Shown piece after piece: positions 17,372 through 24,310 of a stretch of 64,000 nt of DNA (position 1 is its first letter; each line of letters opens with the position of its first letter). Origin of the DNA: an uncultured Prevotellaceae bacterium (GTDB lineage Bacteria > Bacteroidota > Bacteroidia > Bacteroidales > Bacteroidaceae); contig CACYQZ010000004.1 of the NCBI GenBank assembly GCA_902776665.1, positions 82,370 to 146,369 on the forward strand, written 5' to 3'. Below the pieces are notes generated by a model. That model was not told the origin of the DNA. It saw nothing but the letters and a program-made list of their open reading frames with translations, and made no database searches. The translations under genes and the position numbers were made by a program.

Positions 17372-17430
17372 TAGAATTAAATTTATTATTTTTAATCATT
17401 TTATTAACTCATTTTAAAAAAAAGATTATT

Positions 17431-18105
17431 ATGAAAAAGTATTTAGCAGAAATGGTGGGCACATTCGTGCTTACGTTCTTGGGCTGCGGCGCGGCTGTGG
17501 CTCTGGGTTGTGGTGCTGAAAACACGGCGGCCATCGTCGGAACAGCCTTCGCATTCGGTCTTTCGGTCGTGGCGATGGCCTACACGATTGGCGGCATTTC
17601 GGGTTGCCACATCAATCCGGCAATCACGCTGGGCGTATTCCTCAATGGCGGCATTTCGGCCAAGGATTGCGGTATGTACATGGTGTTCCAGGTCATCGGT
17701 GCCATTCTGGCTGCCGCTGTACTCGCTGGCATCGTTGCCACTGACCCGAGTCTCGTCATCACCACCGCTACGGGTGCCAATGGCTGCACGTATGGCGTGA
17801 CCAACGGCCTCATCGTTGAAATCGTGCTGACGACGCTGTTCGTGCTCGTCGTGCTCGGTGCCACGTCGAAGACCAACGGCGCCACCAACAACTTCGCAGG
17901 TCTGGCCATCTGTCTGACGCTGATTCTGATTCACCTCGTGGGCATCCACTTCACGGGCACTTCCGTGAATCCCGCTCGCTCGATTGGCCCGGCTCTCTTC
18001 GAGGGTGGCGAGGCGCTGAGCAACCTCTGGGTGTTCATCGTTGGCCCGCTCGTGGGCGGTGCATTGGCAGCAGTCATCTGGAAAGTGATTGAGCCTGCTG
18101 AATAA
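17431..18105 (+). CDS. Aquaporin / MIP-family channel
   Basis: 224 residues, six membrane segments with the two half-helix NPA signatures GCHINPAITLG (about residues 62-72) and SVNPARSIGPAL (about 181-192). The length and the His in GCHINPA resemble AqpZ-type water channels more than the longer GlpF glycerol facilitators. A strong hairpin follows the gene. The start follows an AT-rich 59-base gap with no clear promoter, so it may be read from the upstream porin-like gene. Confidence 0.92.
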   Translation: MKKYLAEMVGTFVLTFLGCGAAVALGCGAENTAAIVGTAFAFGLSVVAMAYTIGGISGCHINPAITLGVFLNGGISAKDCGMYMVFQVIGAILAAAVLAGIVATDPSLVITTATGANGCTYGVTNGLIVEIVLTTLFVLVVLGATSKTNGATNNFAGLAICLTLILIHLVGIHFTGTSVNPARSIGPALFEGGEALSNLWVFIVGPLVGGALAAVIWKVIEPAE

Positions 18106-18128
18106 AAATCTAATAAATCGCAATGTTG

Positions 18129-18170
18129 TGAACCTCAGAAGTCTTGAATTCAGACTTCTGGGGTTCATTT
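18129..18170 (+). terminator. Hairpin after the aquaporin gene
   Basis: A 16-pair stem (tgaacctcagaagtct with agacttctggggttca, one G-T pair, loop tgaattc) is followed by a short T-rich run. It is likely a terminator or mRNA-stabilising hairpin before the PHP gene 14 bases on. Confidence 0.7.
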
Positions 18171-18183
18171 CCAAAATTAAAAC

Positions 18184-18897
18184 ATGAAAAAAATATTACT
18201 TGACGCACATACGCATACGGTGGCCTCGGGACATGGCTACAGCACGGTGCAGGAAATGGCAAAAATGGCAGCCGAAAAGGGCCTTGAGGTGCTTGGAATC
18301 ACAGAACACGGACCGGCTGTCCCTGGCTCATGCCATAAGTTGTATTTCAAAAATATGTTCGTGGTTCCCCGCCAATTGTTTGGCATTCGCCTGCTGATGG
18401 GCTGCGAACTAAATATCCTCGACACGAATGGCTCGCTCGACCTCACCGACGAATACTTCGAAAGGCTCGATTTGGCCATCGCCGGCGTGCACGCCCCATG
18501 GTATCAGGGTGGTACGAAGGAGGAAAACACGGCGGGCATGATTCGCGTCATCAAAAATCCGAACATCAACATCATCAGCCACCCGGGCGACGGAGCGTGC
18601 GAACTCGACTACGAACCGCTGGTGCTGGCAGCGAAGGAGGCGCACACGCTGTTGGAGGTGAACAACCACTCGATGGCTCCGCAGCGCAAAAACATGGTGG
18701 TTCGCGACAACAACCTGGAGATTCTGCGCTTGTGCAAGAAGTACGAAGTGCCCACGATTCTCGGCAGCGACGCCCACGTCTCATACCAGATTGCCGACTA
18801 CGAAAGGCTTTATCCGCTCTTGGCCGAAACCGATTTCCCCGACGAATTAATCATGAATTATTGGCCGGAGAAGTTTTTCAAATATCTCTTTGGATAA
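18184..18897 (+). CDS. PHP-domain phosphatase (YcdX-like)
   Basis: 237 residues covering a single PHP domain. Metal-binding motifs are in order: LDAHTHTVASGHGYST (first His pair), ITEHGP, LAIAGVHAPW, ISHPGDG, and a final GSDAHVSYQI (Asp-His). The spacing fits YcdX-type trinuclear-metal phosphatases; the substrate is unknown, and histidinol phosphatase or DNA polymerase X partners are not indicated by any neighbour. It starts soon after a terminator-like hairpin, so it may have weak read-through expression. Confidence 0.85.
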   Translation: MKKILLDAHTHTVASGHGYSTVQEMAKMAAEKGLEVLGITEHGPAVPGSCHKLYFKNMFVVPRQLFGIRLLMGCELNILDTNGSLDLTDEYFERLDLAIAGVHAPWYQGGTKEENTAGMIRVIKNPNINIISHPGDGACELDYEPLVLAAKEAHTLLEVNNHSMAPQRKNMVVRDNNLEILRLCKKYEVPTILGSDAHVSYQIADYERLYPLLAETDFPDELIMNYWPEKFFKYLFG

Positions 18898-18942
18898 AAA
18901 ATCACACCAAAATAGTAGCAAATTTTTAATTTTAGAAATGTT

Positions 18943-18974
18943 AAAAAATATAAGTGACTGATTTTCAGCCACTT
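18943..18974 (-). terminator. Rho-independent terminator after tRNA-His
   Basis: Read leftward, AAGTGGCTGA pairs with TCAGTCACTT (one G-T pair, loop AAA), followed by ATATTTTTT. It begins about nine bases past the tRNA 3' end. Confidence 0.75.
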
Positions 18975-18982
18975 AACCGTTG

Positions 18983-19057
18983 GGTGCCTAGTCGGACTCG
19001 AACCGACGACATTCAGAACCACAATCTGACGCTCTAACCAACTGAACTATAGGCACC
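18983..19057 (-). tRNA. tRNA-His (anticodon GTG)
   Basis: The minus strand folds into a cloverleaf: acceptor GTGCCTA with TAGGCAC, an extra 5' G opposite the C discriminator (the hallmark of tRNA-His), anticodon stem TCAGA/TCTGA with loop TTGTGGT and anticodon GTG, and T arm GTCGG-TTCGAGT-CCGAC. CCA is not fully encoded. The upstream promoter and downstream terminator make it a single-gene unit. Confidence 0.95.
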
Positions 19058-19087
19058 ATCAAACTTCCTTTTGTTGGAAAGCGGGTG

Positions 19088-19119
19088 CAAAGGTACAGGA
19101 AATATTTGACATCGCCAAA
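19088..19119 (-). promoter_or_regulatory. Promoter of tRNA-His
   Basis: Minus strand: TTTG (19119-19116), 20-base spacer, TACCTTTG (19095-19088), the same architecture and -7 box as the tRNA-Met promoter. Confidence 0.8.
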
Positions 19120-19215
19120 TAATTCCTGATTTTTTTATCAATCGGACGAAAGAAAATCCTAAAATCGAGGAAAAATCCCCCGTAATTAGGACTTTCATTC
19201 GTTCAAATGACGTTT

Positions 19216-19617
19216 TTACTCAGCCTTTGCGGGTGCTTCTGCCGGTGCTGCCTCGGCTGCCGGAGCAGTTTCAGCGGCGGGAGCGGCTTCTGCGGGAGCG
19301 GCCTCACCAGCGCCAAAGCCCTGCGTATTGACGGGATTGGTCGTCATGGTTTCGGTGGCTGCCTTCTCGAGCACGCTCTGGTCGGCAGAGGCGGTCGGAG
19401 CCACGTAGGCACAGATGACGCTGAACACGACCATGGCTGCGGCCAGGGCCCATGTTGTTTTTTCAATGACGTCGGTTGTCTTGCGGACACCCATGATTTG
19501 ATTCGACGAGGAGAAGTTCGAGGCCAGTCCGCCTCCCTTTGACTCCTGAATGAGCACGATGCCGATCATCAGCAGTGCTGCAATTACGATGAGAATTACG
19601 AATAATGTGTAAACCAT
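19216..19617 (-). CDS. secG: Preprotein translocase subunit SecG
   Basis: 133 residues. Two membrane segments (YTLFVILIVIAALLMIGIVL and about residues 52-75) flank the conserved SKGGGLASNFSSSNQIMGVRKTTDVIEK. SecG assists SecYE in protein export. The C-terminal tail of about 45 residues is low-complexity Ala/Glu/Pro (PAEAAPAAETAPAAEAAPAE), longer than in proteobacterial SecG. It is the last gene of the leftward sigma-54 regulator/lptE/TPR/secG block, 3 bases after the TPR gene. Confidence 0.93.
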   Translation of the reverse strand: MVYTLFVILIVIAALLMIGIVLIQESKGGGLASNFSSSNQIMGVRKTTDVIEKTTWALAAAMVVFSVICAYVAPTASADQSVLEKAATETMTTNPVNTQGFGAGEAAPAEAAPAAETAPAAEAAPAEAPAKAE

Positions 19618-19620
19618 TTT

Positions 19621-20379
19621 TTAAGTATTAATTTGTTTGTTATTGAGTATCAATTTTTCCAAAAATCGGATTTGGTCTGCAAAGTAAGCATTTTTTTTCG
19701 GATATAGCAAATTTAATCGCTGAATTATTTCCAAAGCCTTGTCATATCGCCCCTGTTTGATGTAAATTTTGGCCAAAGTCTCGGTAAAAATGCCTTCTTC
19801 GGCTTCATTTTCGTCATTTTTGTCTGACAAGTCGTATGCTTCGGGCGTGTAGTCGATTTCGTCCTTGAGTTTGATTTTTCCGCCTTCGTTTTGGATGAAG
19901 TTGTCGATGAGGTCCTGGCCTTTCATCTGGGGTTCTTGCTGCGGCTCGTTTTCTTCTTTCTCGACATCCAACAGATAGGAAACGTAGTCGATGGCTGCAT
20001 CGGCGGGTGTCGGCTTGCGTTTCTGGCCCGTCGCGACCTTTTCTTCGGCTTCTTCCTTGGGAATCGACTCGAGGAAGTCGTTGATGAGGGTGATGGTTCG
20101 ATTTTCCTCGTTGGCCTCGGCAGGCGCGGTTTCGGGCTCTTTTCCCAGTTGATAGTGGGCGGCTTCGACGAGGTTGAACAGCACTTTTCGGTCGCTGAAA
20201 TAGACGGCGGCCTTGCGCAGTTCGGCGTCGAAAGTGGCATCGTGGAGCAGGTAGAGGTTTTGCAACATCAGAAGCCGCGCCGTCTGGTAATAGGGATGGA
20301 GCGCGAGCAGGCTGCGAAGCTCGTAGAGAGTCTCGCGGTTCATCTGTTCGGGGTGGTTGATGAGTTGCGTCAAGTCCAT
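19621..20379 (-). CDS. Tetratricopeptide-like protein
   Basis: About 252 residues from MDLTQLINHPEQMNRETLYE. The N-terminal helices (LYELRSLLALHPYYQTARLLMLQNLYLL) and a C-terminal TPR unit (GIFTETLAKIYIKQGRYDKALEIIQRLNLLYPKKN) frame an acidic, low-complexity middle. There is no signal peptide, so it is probably cytoplasmic. It sits between lptE and secG, a position conserved, as I recall, in Bacteroidetes, but its role is not established. Upstream in-frame codons through lptE were rejected because they lie antisense-free but out of frame with that gene. Confidence 0.8.
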   Translation of the reverse strand: MDLTQLINHPEQMNRETLYELRSLLALHPYYQTARLLMLQNLYLLHDATFDAELRKAAVYFSDRKVLFNLVEAAHYQLGKEPETAPAEANEENRTITLINDFLESIPKEEAEEKVATGQKRKPTPADAAIDYVSYLLDVEKEENEPQQEPQMKGQDLIDNFIQNEGGKIKLKDEIDYTPEAYDLSDKNDENEAEEGIFTETLAKIYIKQGRYDKALEIIQRLNLLYPKKNAYFADQIRFLEKLILNNKQINT

Positions 20380-20393
20380 TTTCCTATCTTTTT

Positions 20394-20948
20394 TTACCAG
20401 TTTGCGACTGTTGCGTTGAAAATTTGGTCGGTGAGTTCCTTCACCATCTGCGTGACGAGTTCTTCCTGCACGGCGTTGAGCGACTGTGTCGATTCGTAGG
20501 TGGTGGTGGCGGTGAAACTGCGTTCGAAGTCTTCGGAGTGGTTCACGTTGTTGGTGAATCGCACGTTGACGGTCATCGACAGTTCGACTTGCGCCGAATA
20601 GCCTTCGCTCGACACCGACTTGTTTCGTTGGTTGTATTGTGTGATTTCGCCCTCGATTTTCAGGTCGCCGTTGCGCTTCACTTGAATCAGTTTCGTGTGG
20701 TTGGCGTAGGTGTCCTTGAGTTGGTTGTTGAAGAGCGGCGCCATCGGTCCCCAGACGTAGTTCGCACGAATCGGGAAGTCGGCGATTTGGATGGTTTTCG
20801 TCTTGCTGTAGTCGATGCTCGCGCCGTTGAACTTGTAACTGACGGAGCAAGAAGTGAACAGTGAACAGTGAATAGCGAATAGCGTTGCACCGACGATGAA
20901 TCGGCCAACCCAACGCTTGATTCGATGATATTTATTAATTTTACCCAT
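20394..20948 (-). CDS. lptE: LPS assembly lipoprotein LptE-like
   Basis: 184 residues from MGKINKY (the ATG one codon earlier is also possible). After a basic stretch, the hydrophobic core FIVGATLFAIHCSLFTSC ends in a lipobox, then SVSYKFNGASIDYSKTKTI, the typical start of Bacteroidetes LptE. LptE plugs LptD in the outer membrane. Remarkably, the segment AIHCSLFTSC, including most of the lipobox, is encoded by a 7-base tandem array (20853-20883). It is 27 bases after the sigma-54 regulator and 14 bases before the TPR gene. Confidence 0.88.
   Translation of the reverse strand: MGKINKYHRIKRWVGRFIVGATLFAIHCSLFTSCSVSYKFNGASIDYSKTKTIQIADFPIRANYVWGPMAPLFNNQLKDTYANHTKLIQVKRNGDLKIEGEITQYNQRNKSVSSEGYSAQVELSMTVNVRFTNNVNHSEDFERSFTATTTYESTQSLNAVQEELVTQMVKELTDQIFNATVANW
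20853..20883. repeat. 7-base tandem array encoding the lptE signal core and lipobox
   Basis: Units agtgaac, agtgaac, agtgaat, agcgaat and a partial fifth. On the coding strand they yield FAIHCSLFT just before the acylated cysteine. Confidence 0.85.
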
Positions 20949-20978
20949 CATTACTCACTACTCATTATTAATTATTAA

Positions 20979-22208
20979 TTACTCCAGCCCAAACTGCTTC
21001 AACCGACGATAGAGCGTGCGGTCGCTGATGCCCAGTTCCTGCGCGGCTTTCTTGCGATTTCCGCCATTGCGCTCGAGGGCTTTTTCCAGCATCTGTCGTC
21101 CCAAATCGCTGAGGTTCAGGCTCTCTGGCTCGCGAATTTCCTCGGCCTCGGCCTCCTCAATGGTGTTTTCGTCGGCGTGTTCACTTCTGACGGTCGGCAT
21201 CGTGCTCGACGACGGCCCGATGGTCGTGATTCCGCCAAACGAAGCCGCTCCACCCAGCGCACGAGCCTCGTCCATCTGCTTCCGCAGGCTGTTCATATCG
21301 CGGCGCAGGTCGCTCACGTTTCCTCGCAGTTCGTAGAGGATTTTGTAGAGCAGTTCGCGCTCGCTCTCGTAGGAATGTTCGCCTGCGTTGCCGATGATGG
21401 CCAACTGCGTGCTTTCGGGGTCTTGCGGAATGAATTTCGACAGCGTTTCCACGTCGATTTCACGCTGTTCGCTGAGAATCGACATCTGCTCGGTGATGTT
21501 CTTCAACTGGCGTACGTTTCCGGGCCATTTGTAGCGCAACATCTGCTGTGCAGCGTCGTCGGTCAGCGTGATTTTCGGAAGCCGATATTTCTCGGCCATT
21601 TGCAGGGCAAACAGTCGGAACAGCAGCAGAATGTCCTCGCCACGGTCGCGCAGTGCCGGCATCTGGATGGGAATCGTGTTCAGGCGATAGTAGAGGTCCT
21701 CGCGAAAACGTCCCTCGCTGACGGCCTTCTGCATATTCACATTGGTCGCCGCCACAATGCGCACATCGGTCTTCATCATCTTCTGACCGCCCACGCGGAT
21801 GTATTCGCCCGTCTCCAACACACGCAACAGCCGAGCCTGCGTCGCCAAGGGCAGTTCGCCCACTTCGTCGAGGAAAATCGTGCCCTTGTTAGCCACACCG
21901 AAATAGCCCTCGCTCTCGCCGATGGCACCCGTGAACGACCCTTTTTCGTGTCCGAACAGTTCGCTGTCGATGGTTCCTTCGGGAATCGAGCCGCAGTTGA
22001 TGGCGAAATACCGCTCACGGCGGCGCGGCGAGTTGTCGTGGATGATGCGCGGAATAATCTCCTTACCCACGCCGCTCTCGCCCACGATGAGCACGCTCAA
22101 GTCGGTCGATGCCACTTGCAGAGCAACATCCAACGCACGGTTCAAAGCATCGCAGTTTCCCACGACATTATACCGTTTTTTTACCTCTTGTAACCTCGTC
22201 GTATTCAT
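20979..22208 (-). CDS. Sigma-54-dependent transcriptional activator (AAA+ and Fis-type HTH, no receiver)
   Basis: About 409 residues from MNTTRLQEVKKRYNVVG. The AAA+ domain starts almost immediately: Walker A GESGVGKE, sigma-54 contact loop GSFTGA, Walker B GTIFLDEVGEL, and the arginine-finger region FREDLYYRLNTIPI. The C-terminus is a Fis-type helix-turn-helix (KALERNGGNRKKAAQELGIS). There is no N-terminal receiver or sensor domain, so activity may be controlled by level or by another protein. It is the first gene of the block with lptE, TPR and secG. A TAATTTTG box (22225-22218) lies only about ten bases before the ATG, suggesting a near-leaderless mRNA. Confidence 0.92.
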   Translation of the reverse strand: MNTTRLQEVKKRYNVVGNCDALNRALDVALQVASTDLSVLIVGESGVGKEIIPRIIHDNSPRRRERYFAINCGSIPEGTIDSELFGHEKGSFTGAIGESEGYFGVANKGTIFLDEVGELPLATQARLLRVLETGEYIRVGGQKMMKTDVRIVAATNVNMQKAVSEGRFREDLYYRLNTIPIQMPALRDRGEDILLLFRLFALQMAEKYRLPKITLTDDAAQQMLRYKWPGNVRQLKNITEQMSILSEQREIDVETLSKFIPQDPESTQLAIIGNAGEHSYESERELLYKILYELRGNVSDLRRDMNSLRKQMDEARALGGAASFGGITTIGPSSSTMPTVRSEHADENTIEEAEAEEIREPESLNLSDLGRQMLEKALERNGGNRKKAAQELGISDRTLYRRLKQFGLE

Positions 22209-22382
22209 TTGAGCTGACAAAATTACACATTTTCTGCGAAACGGCTGCAATTTTGGCAGAAAAATTTTCTAAAATGCCATGAAATCACCTTTGTTGTTGG
22301 CTATAACCAACACGGTTGTAATTCGATTTCGGTCATATTGTTTACTTTTCCCAATCCCTCTAATGAAATTAGAAACTACATA

Positions 22383-23573
22383 TTACTTTATCCCTATAAA
22401 ATCACTCAACGGATGAATTTTTGTTTTAAAAGTGTACTTATGTTTTTTAAGATTAGGACAATGTTTCATCGCAATTAGATTTGTTGGATCAAAATGTAAC
22501 ACAACATAATATACAGCACTATGAGGACTAAAGCCATATTGTTGTAACGTTTCTCGTGTCCATATCTGAAAGTGTCCCTTCTTTTTCAGTTTGAAGAGTT
22601 GAGCATTTTCACCATTGGTATGAAGCAAGACATAGTTGAGTCGTTCAAAGCCTGGAGTGACAAGCAGTGAACCTTTCGAGTCACCTGCGCGAAGATAACA
22701 GATGCCTGTCTCTATCATCCTTTTAAATAGGTCGGGGCGAGCATGGTTGACCATAACCATCACTTCCTCAGGATTCTCCAACATCTTCTTTAGCATCCAT
22801 TCAGCCTTTGAAGCATCTTCAACTTCATGCTTTCGCTGGATTCCATAGTCAAGGAATTTTTGGTTTTGATCTATACCAATGAATTTCCTGCCAAGAAGAT
22901 TAGCAGCGATTCCTGTAGTACAACTCCCAGCAAAGGGGTCAAGGACAATATAACCTTTTTCTGTACAGGATTGCAGCACCCTATAAAGCAATCTTAAAGG
23001 TTTTTGTGTTGGATGTTTTCCGCAGTTTCTTTCCCAAGACCCCGTAGATGGAATTTTCCACACATCAGGCATTTCCCTCCCTCCATTCATTTGTTTGAGT
23101 TCTTCATAATGAAAGCAATGAATGGCTTTGGGATCTTTTCTTGCCCAAACAATATATTCAGCAGAGAAATTAAACCTACCGCCATAAGGAGTTGGAGGAG
23201 GGTCTGGCTTCTGCCAAACAACAATATTTAATATTTGAAATCCAAGCTCAATTAAACATTGCTCCACAGAATATATGTTGTGATATGTACCACAAACCCA
23301 AATGGTTCCATTATCTTTTAAAATATCACGACATTTTGATAACCAATTTCGGTTAAATGAATTGATTTTCTCTAAAGAAGCTACACGATCCCATTCCCCT
23401 TTATCACAGATTTTGATTTTGCCGCTTTGTATGATTTGCTTTTGGCTTGACAAGAAATATGGAGGATCAGCAAAGATAACATCTACCTTCTCCTTTATAT
23501 CGGCTAAGACTTGGTTCACATCGCCACAATAAAGGACAAAGTCGTTATTATCATTATAATATGGGACTATCAT
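22383..23573 (-). CDS. Beta-class adenine-N6 DNA methyltransferase, DpnA/HinfI-like, with C-terminal extension
   Basis: 396 residues. Motif IV DPPY (36-39, IFADPPYFLS) precedes motif I FAGSCTTG (214-221), the beta-class order, with KHPTQKP at 186-192. Segments such as KGEWDRVASLEKINSFNRNW and GTIWVCGTYHNIYSVEQ recall DpnA and M.HinfI, which methylate adenine. Those proteins end soon after motif I and the following helices; here about 140 further residues (255-396) follow, with no family I recognise. It is the last gene of the operon; its ATG overlaps the nuclease stop by one base (TAATG). The island is visibly AT-richer than its flanks, a sign of transfer. Confidence 0.9.
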   Translation of the reverse strand: MIVPYYNDNNDFVLYCGDVNQVLADIKEKVDVIFADPPYFLSSQKQIIQSGKIKICDKGEWDRVASLEKINSFNRNWLSKCRDILKDNGTIWVCGTYHNIYSVEQCLIELGFQILNIVVWQKPDPPPTPYGGRFNFSAEYIVWARKDPKAIHCFHYEELKQMNGGREMPDVWKIPSTGSWERNCGKHPTQKPLRLLYRVLQSCTEKGYIVLDPFAGSCTTGIAANLLGRKFIGIDQNQKFLDYGIQRKHEVEDASKAEWMLKKMLENPEEVMVMVNHARPDLFKRMIETGICYLRAGDSKGSLLVTPGFERLNYVLLHTNGENAQLFKLKKKGHFQIWTRETLQQYGFSPHSAVYYVVLHFDPTNLIAMKHCPNLKKHKYTFKTKIHPLSDFIGIK

Positions 23574-24304
23574 TACTTCTTTTTACCAATTTCTAGGACT
23601 TTTGTGTATATGTCACGTAGTTGTACGCGATATTTTTCAAAATCTGCATAGTTACCATTATTGATATGTATTTGCCCTTCAACTACAGCTCCTGTTTCAG
23701 ACAGTTGCGATGCGCGGTGCTGATTGCTTAAAAGAGGGTTGTTCTGCACATCTTTGCTTGACAGTACCCAGTAATCGATTTTATCGCGCCAAACAGCAAT
23801 CCATACAAAGGCATCGCAACAACCAGGCTTAAGCTGCTGATAATTCATATCAAACCTTGATTTACTATCACTGGCAAGAGCTTTATTAGCTAATGTGTCA
23901 CCTCCAATTTTCTTAACAGCACGAGACGCTTTTACCTCAACGTGAATGTCATTCAACAGTAGGTCATATTCACCTGAATATGATGGGTCTAACGACTTGG
24001 TTGGTATTTTGAACTCTGGGACATGTTCCATTAGGTGTTGTTGTCCCCAAGTTTCGCCAAAAGTGCGTGGGGCCAATTCAAATAAATGCAAGTACTTATT
24101 GCGCTGTAAATATTCTGCTCTCATTTCTAAATAGCCATCCAAAGTTATGATGCCTTTGGCTATGAGATGTGAAATTGTGTACTCAAATTTATTAAATGGG
24201 TACACGGCGTACAATTTGTCTAACACAGAATTACTTAATTGCAATTTCTCTTCTGAAGACAATGCTCTTTTGTATGCTTCAAGTTCCTTAATGAGTGTTT
24301 CCAT
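23573..24304 (-). CDS. Type II restriction endonuclease, PD-(D/E)XK type (predicted)
   Basis: 243 residues. A plausible nuclease core is GEYDLLLNDIHVEVKASRA: Asp114, then Glu123-Val-Lys125, fitting the D-x(8-9)-ExK pattern with a preceding beta strand. Other parts (FVWIAVWRDKIDYWVLSSKDV) resemble the core strands of restriction enzymes. It lies between two methyltransferase genes on the same strand, the usual place for the nuclease. The recognition site is unknown. The DpnA-like partner hints at adenine-containing sites such as GATC or GANTC, but that is inference. Confidence 0.8.
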   Translation of the reverse strand: METLIKELEAYKRALSSEEKLQLSNSVLDKLYAVYPFNKFEYTISHLIAKGIITLDGYLEMRAEYLQRNKYLHLFELAPRTFGETWGQQHLMEHVPEFKIPTKSLDPSYSGEYDLLLNDIHVEVKASRAVKKIGGDTLANKALASDSKSRFDMNYQQLKPGCCDAFVWIAVWRDKIDYWVLSSKDVQNNPLLSNQHRASQLSETGAVVEGQIHINNGNYADFEKYRVQLRDIYTKVLEIGKKK

Positions 24305-24310
24305 ATTCTT

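Noticed and set aside
22209-22382. Possible terminator in the spacer before the sigma-54 regulator
   Set aside because: Only short imperfect inverted repeats (gttggctataaccaac) without a T-run in the needed direction.
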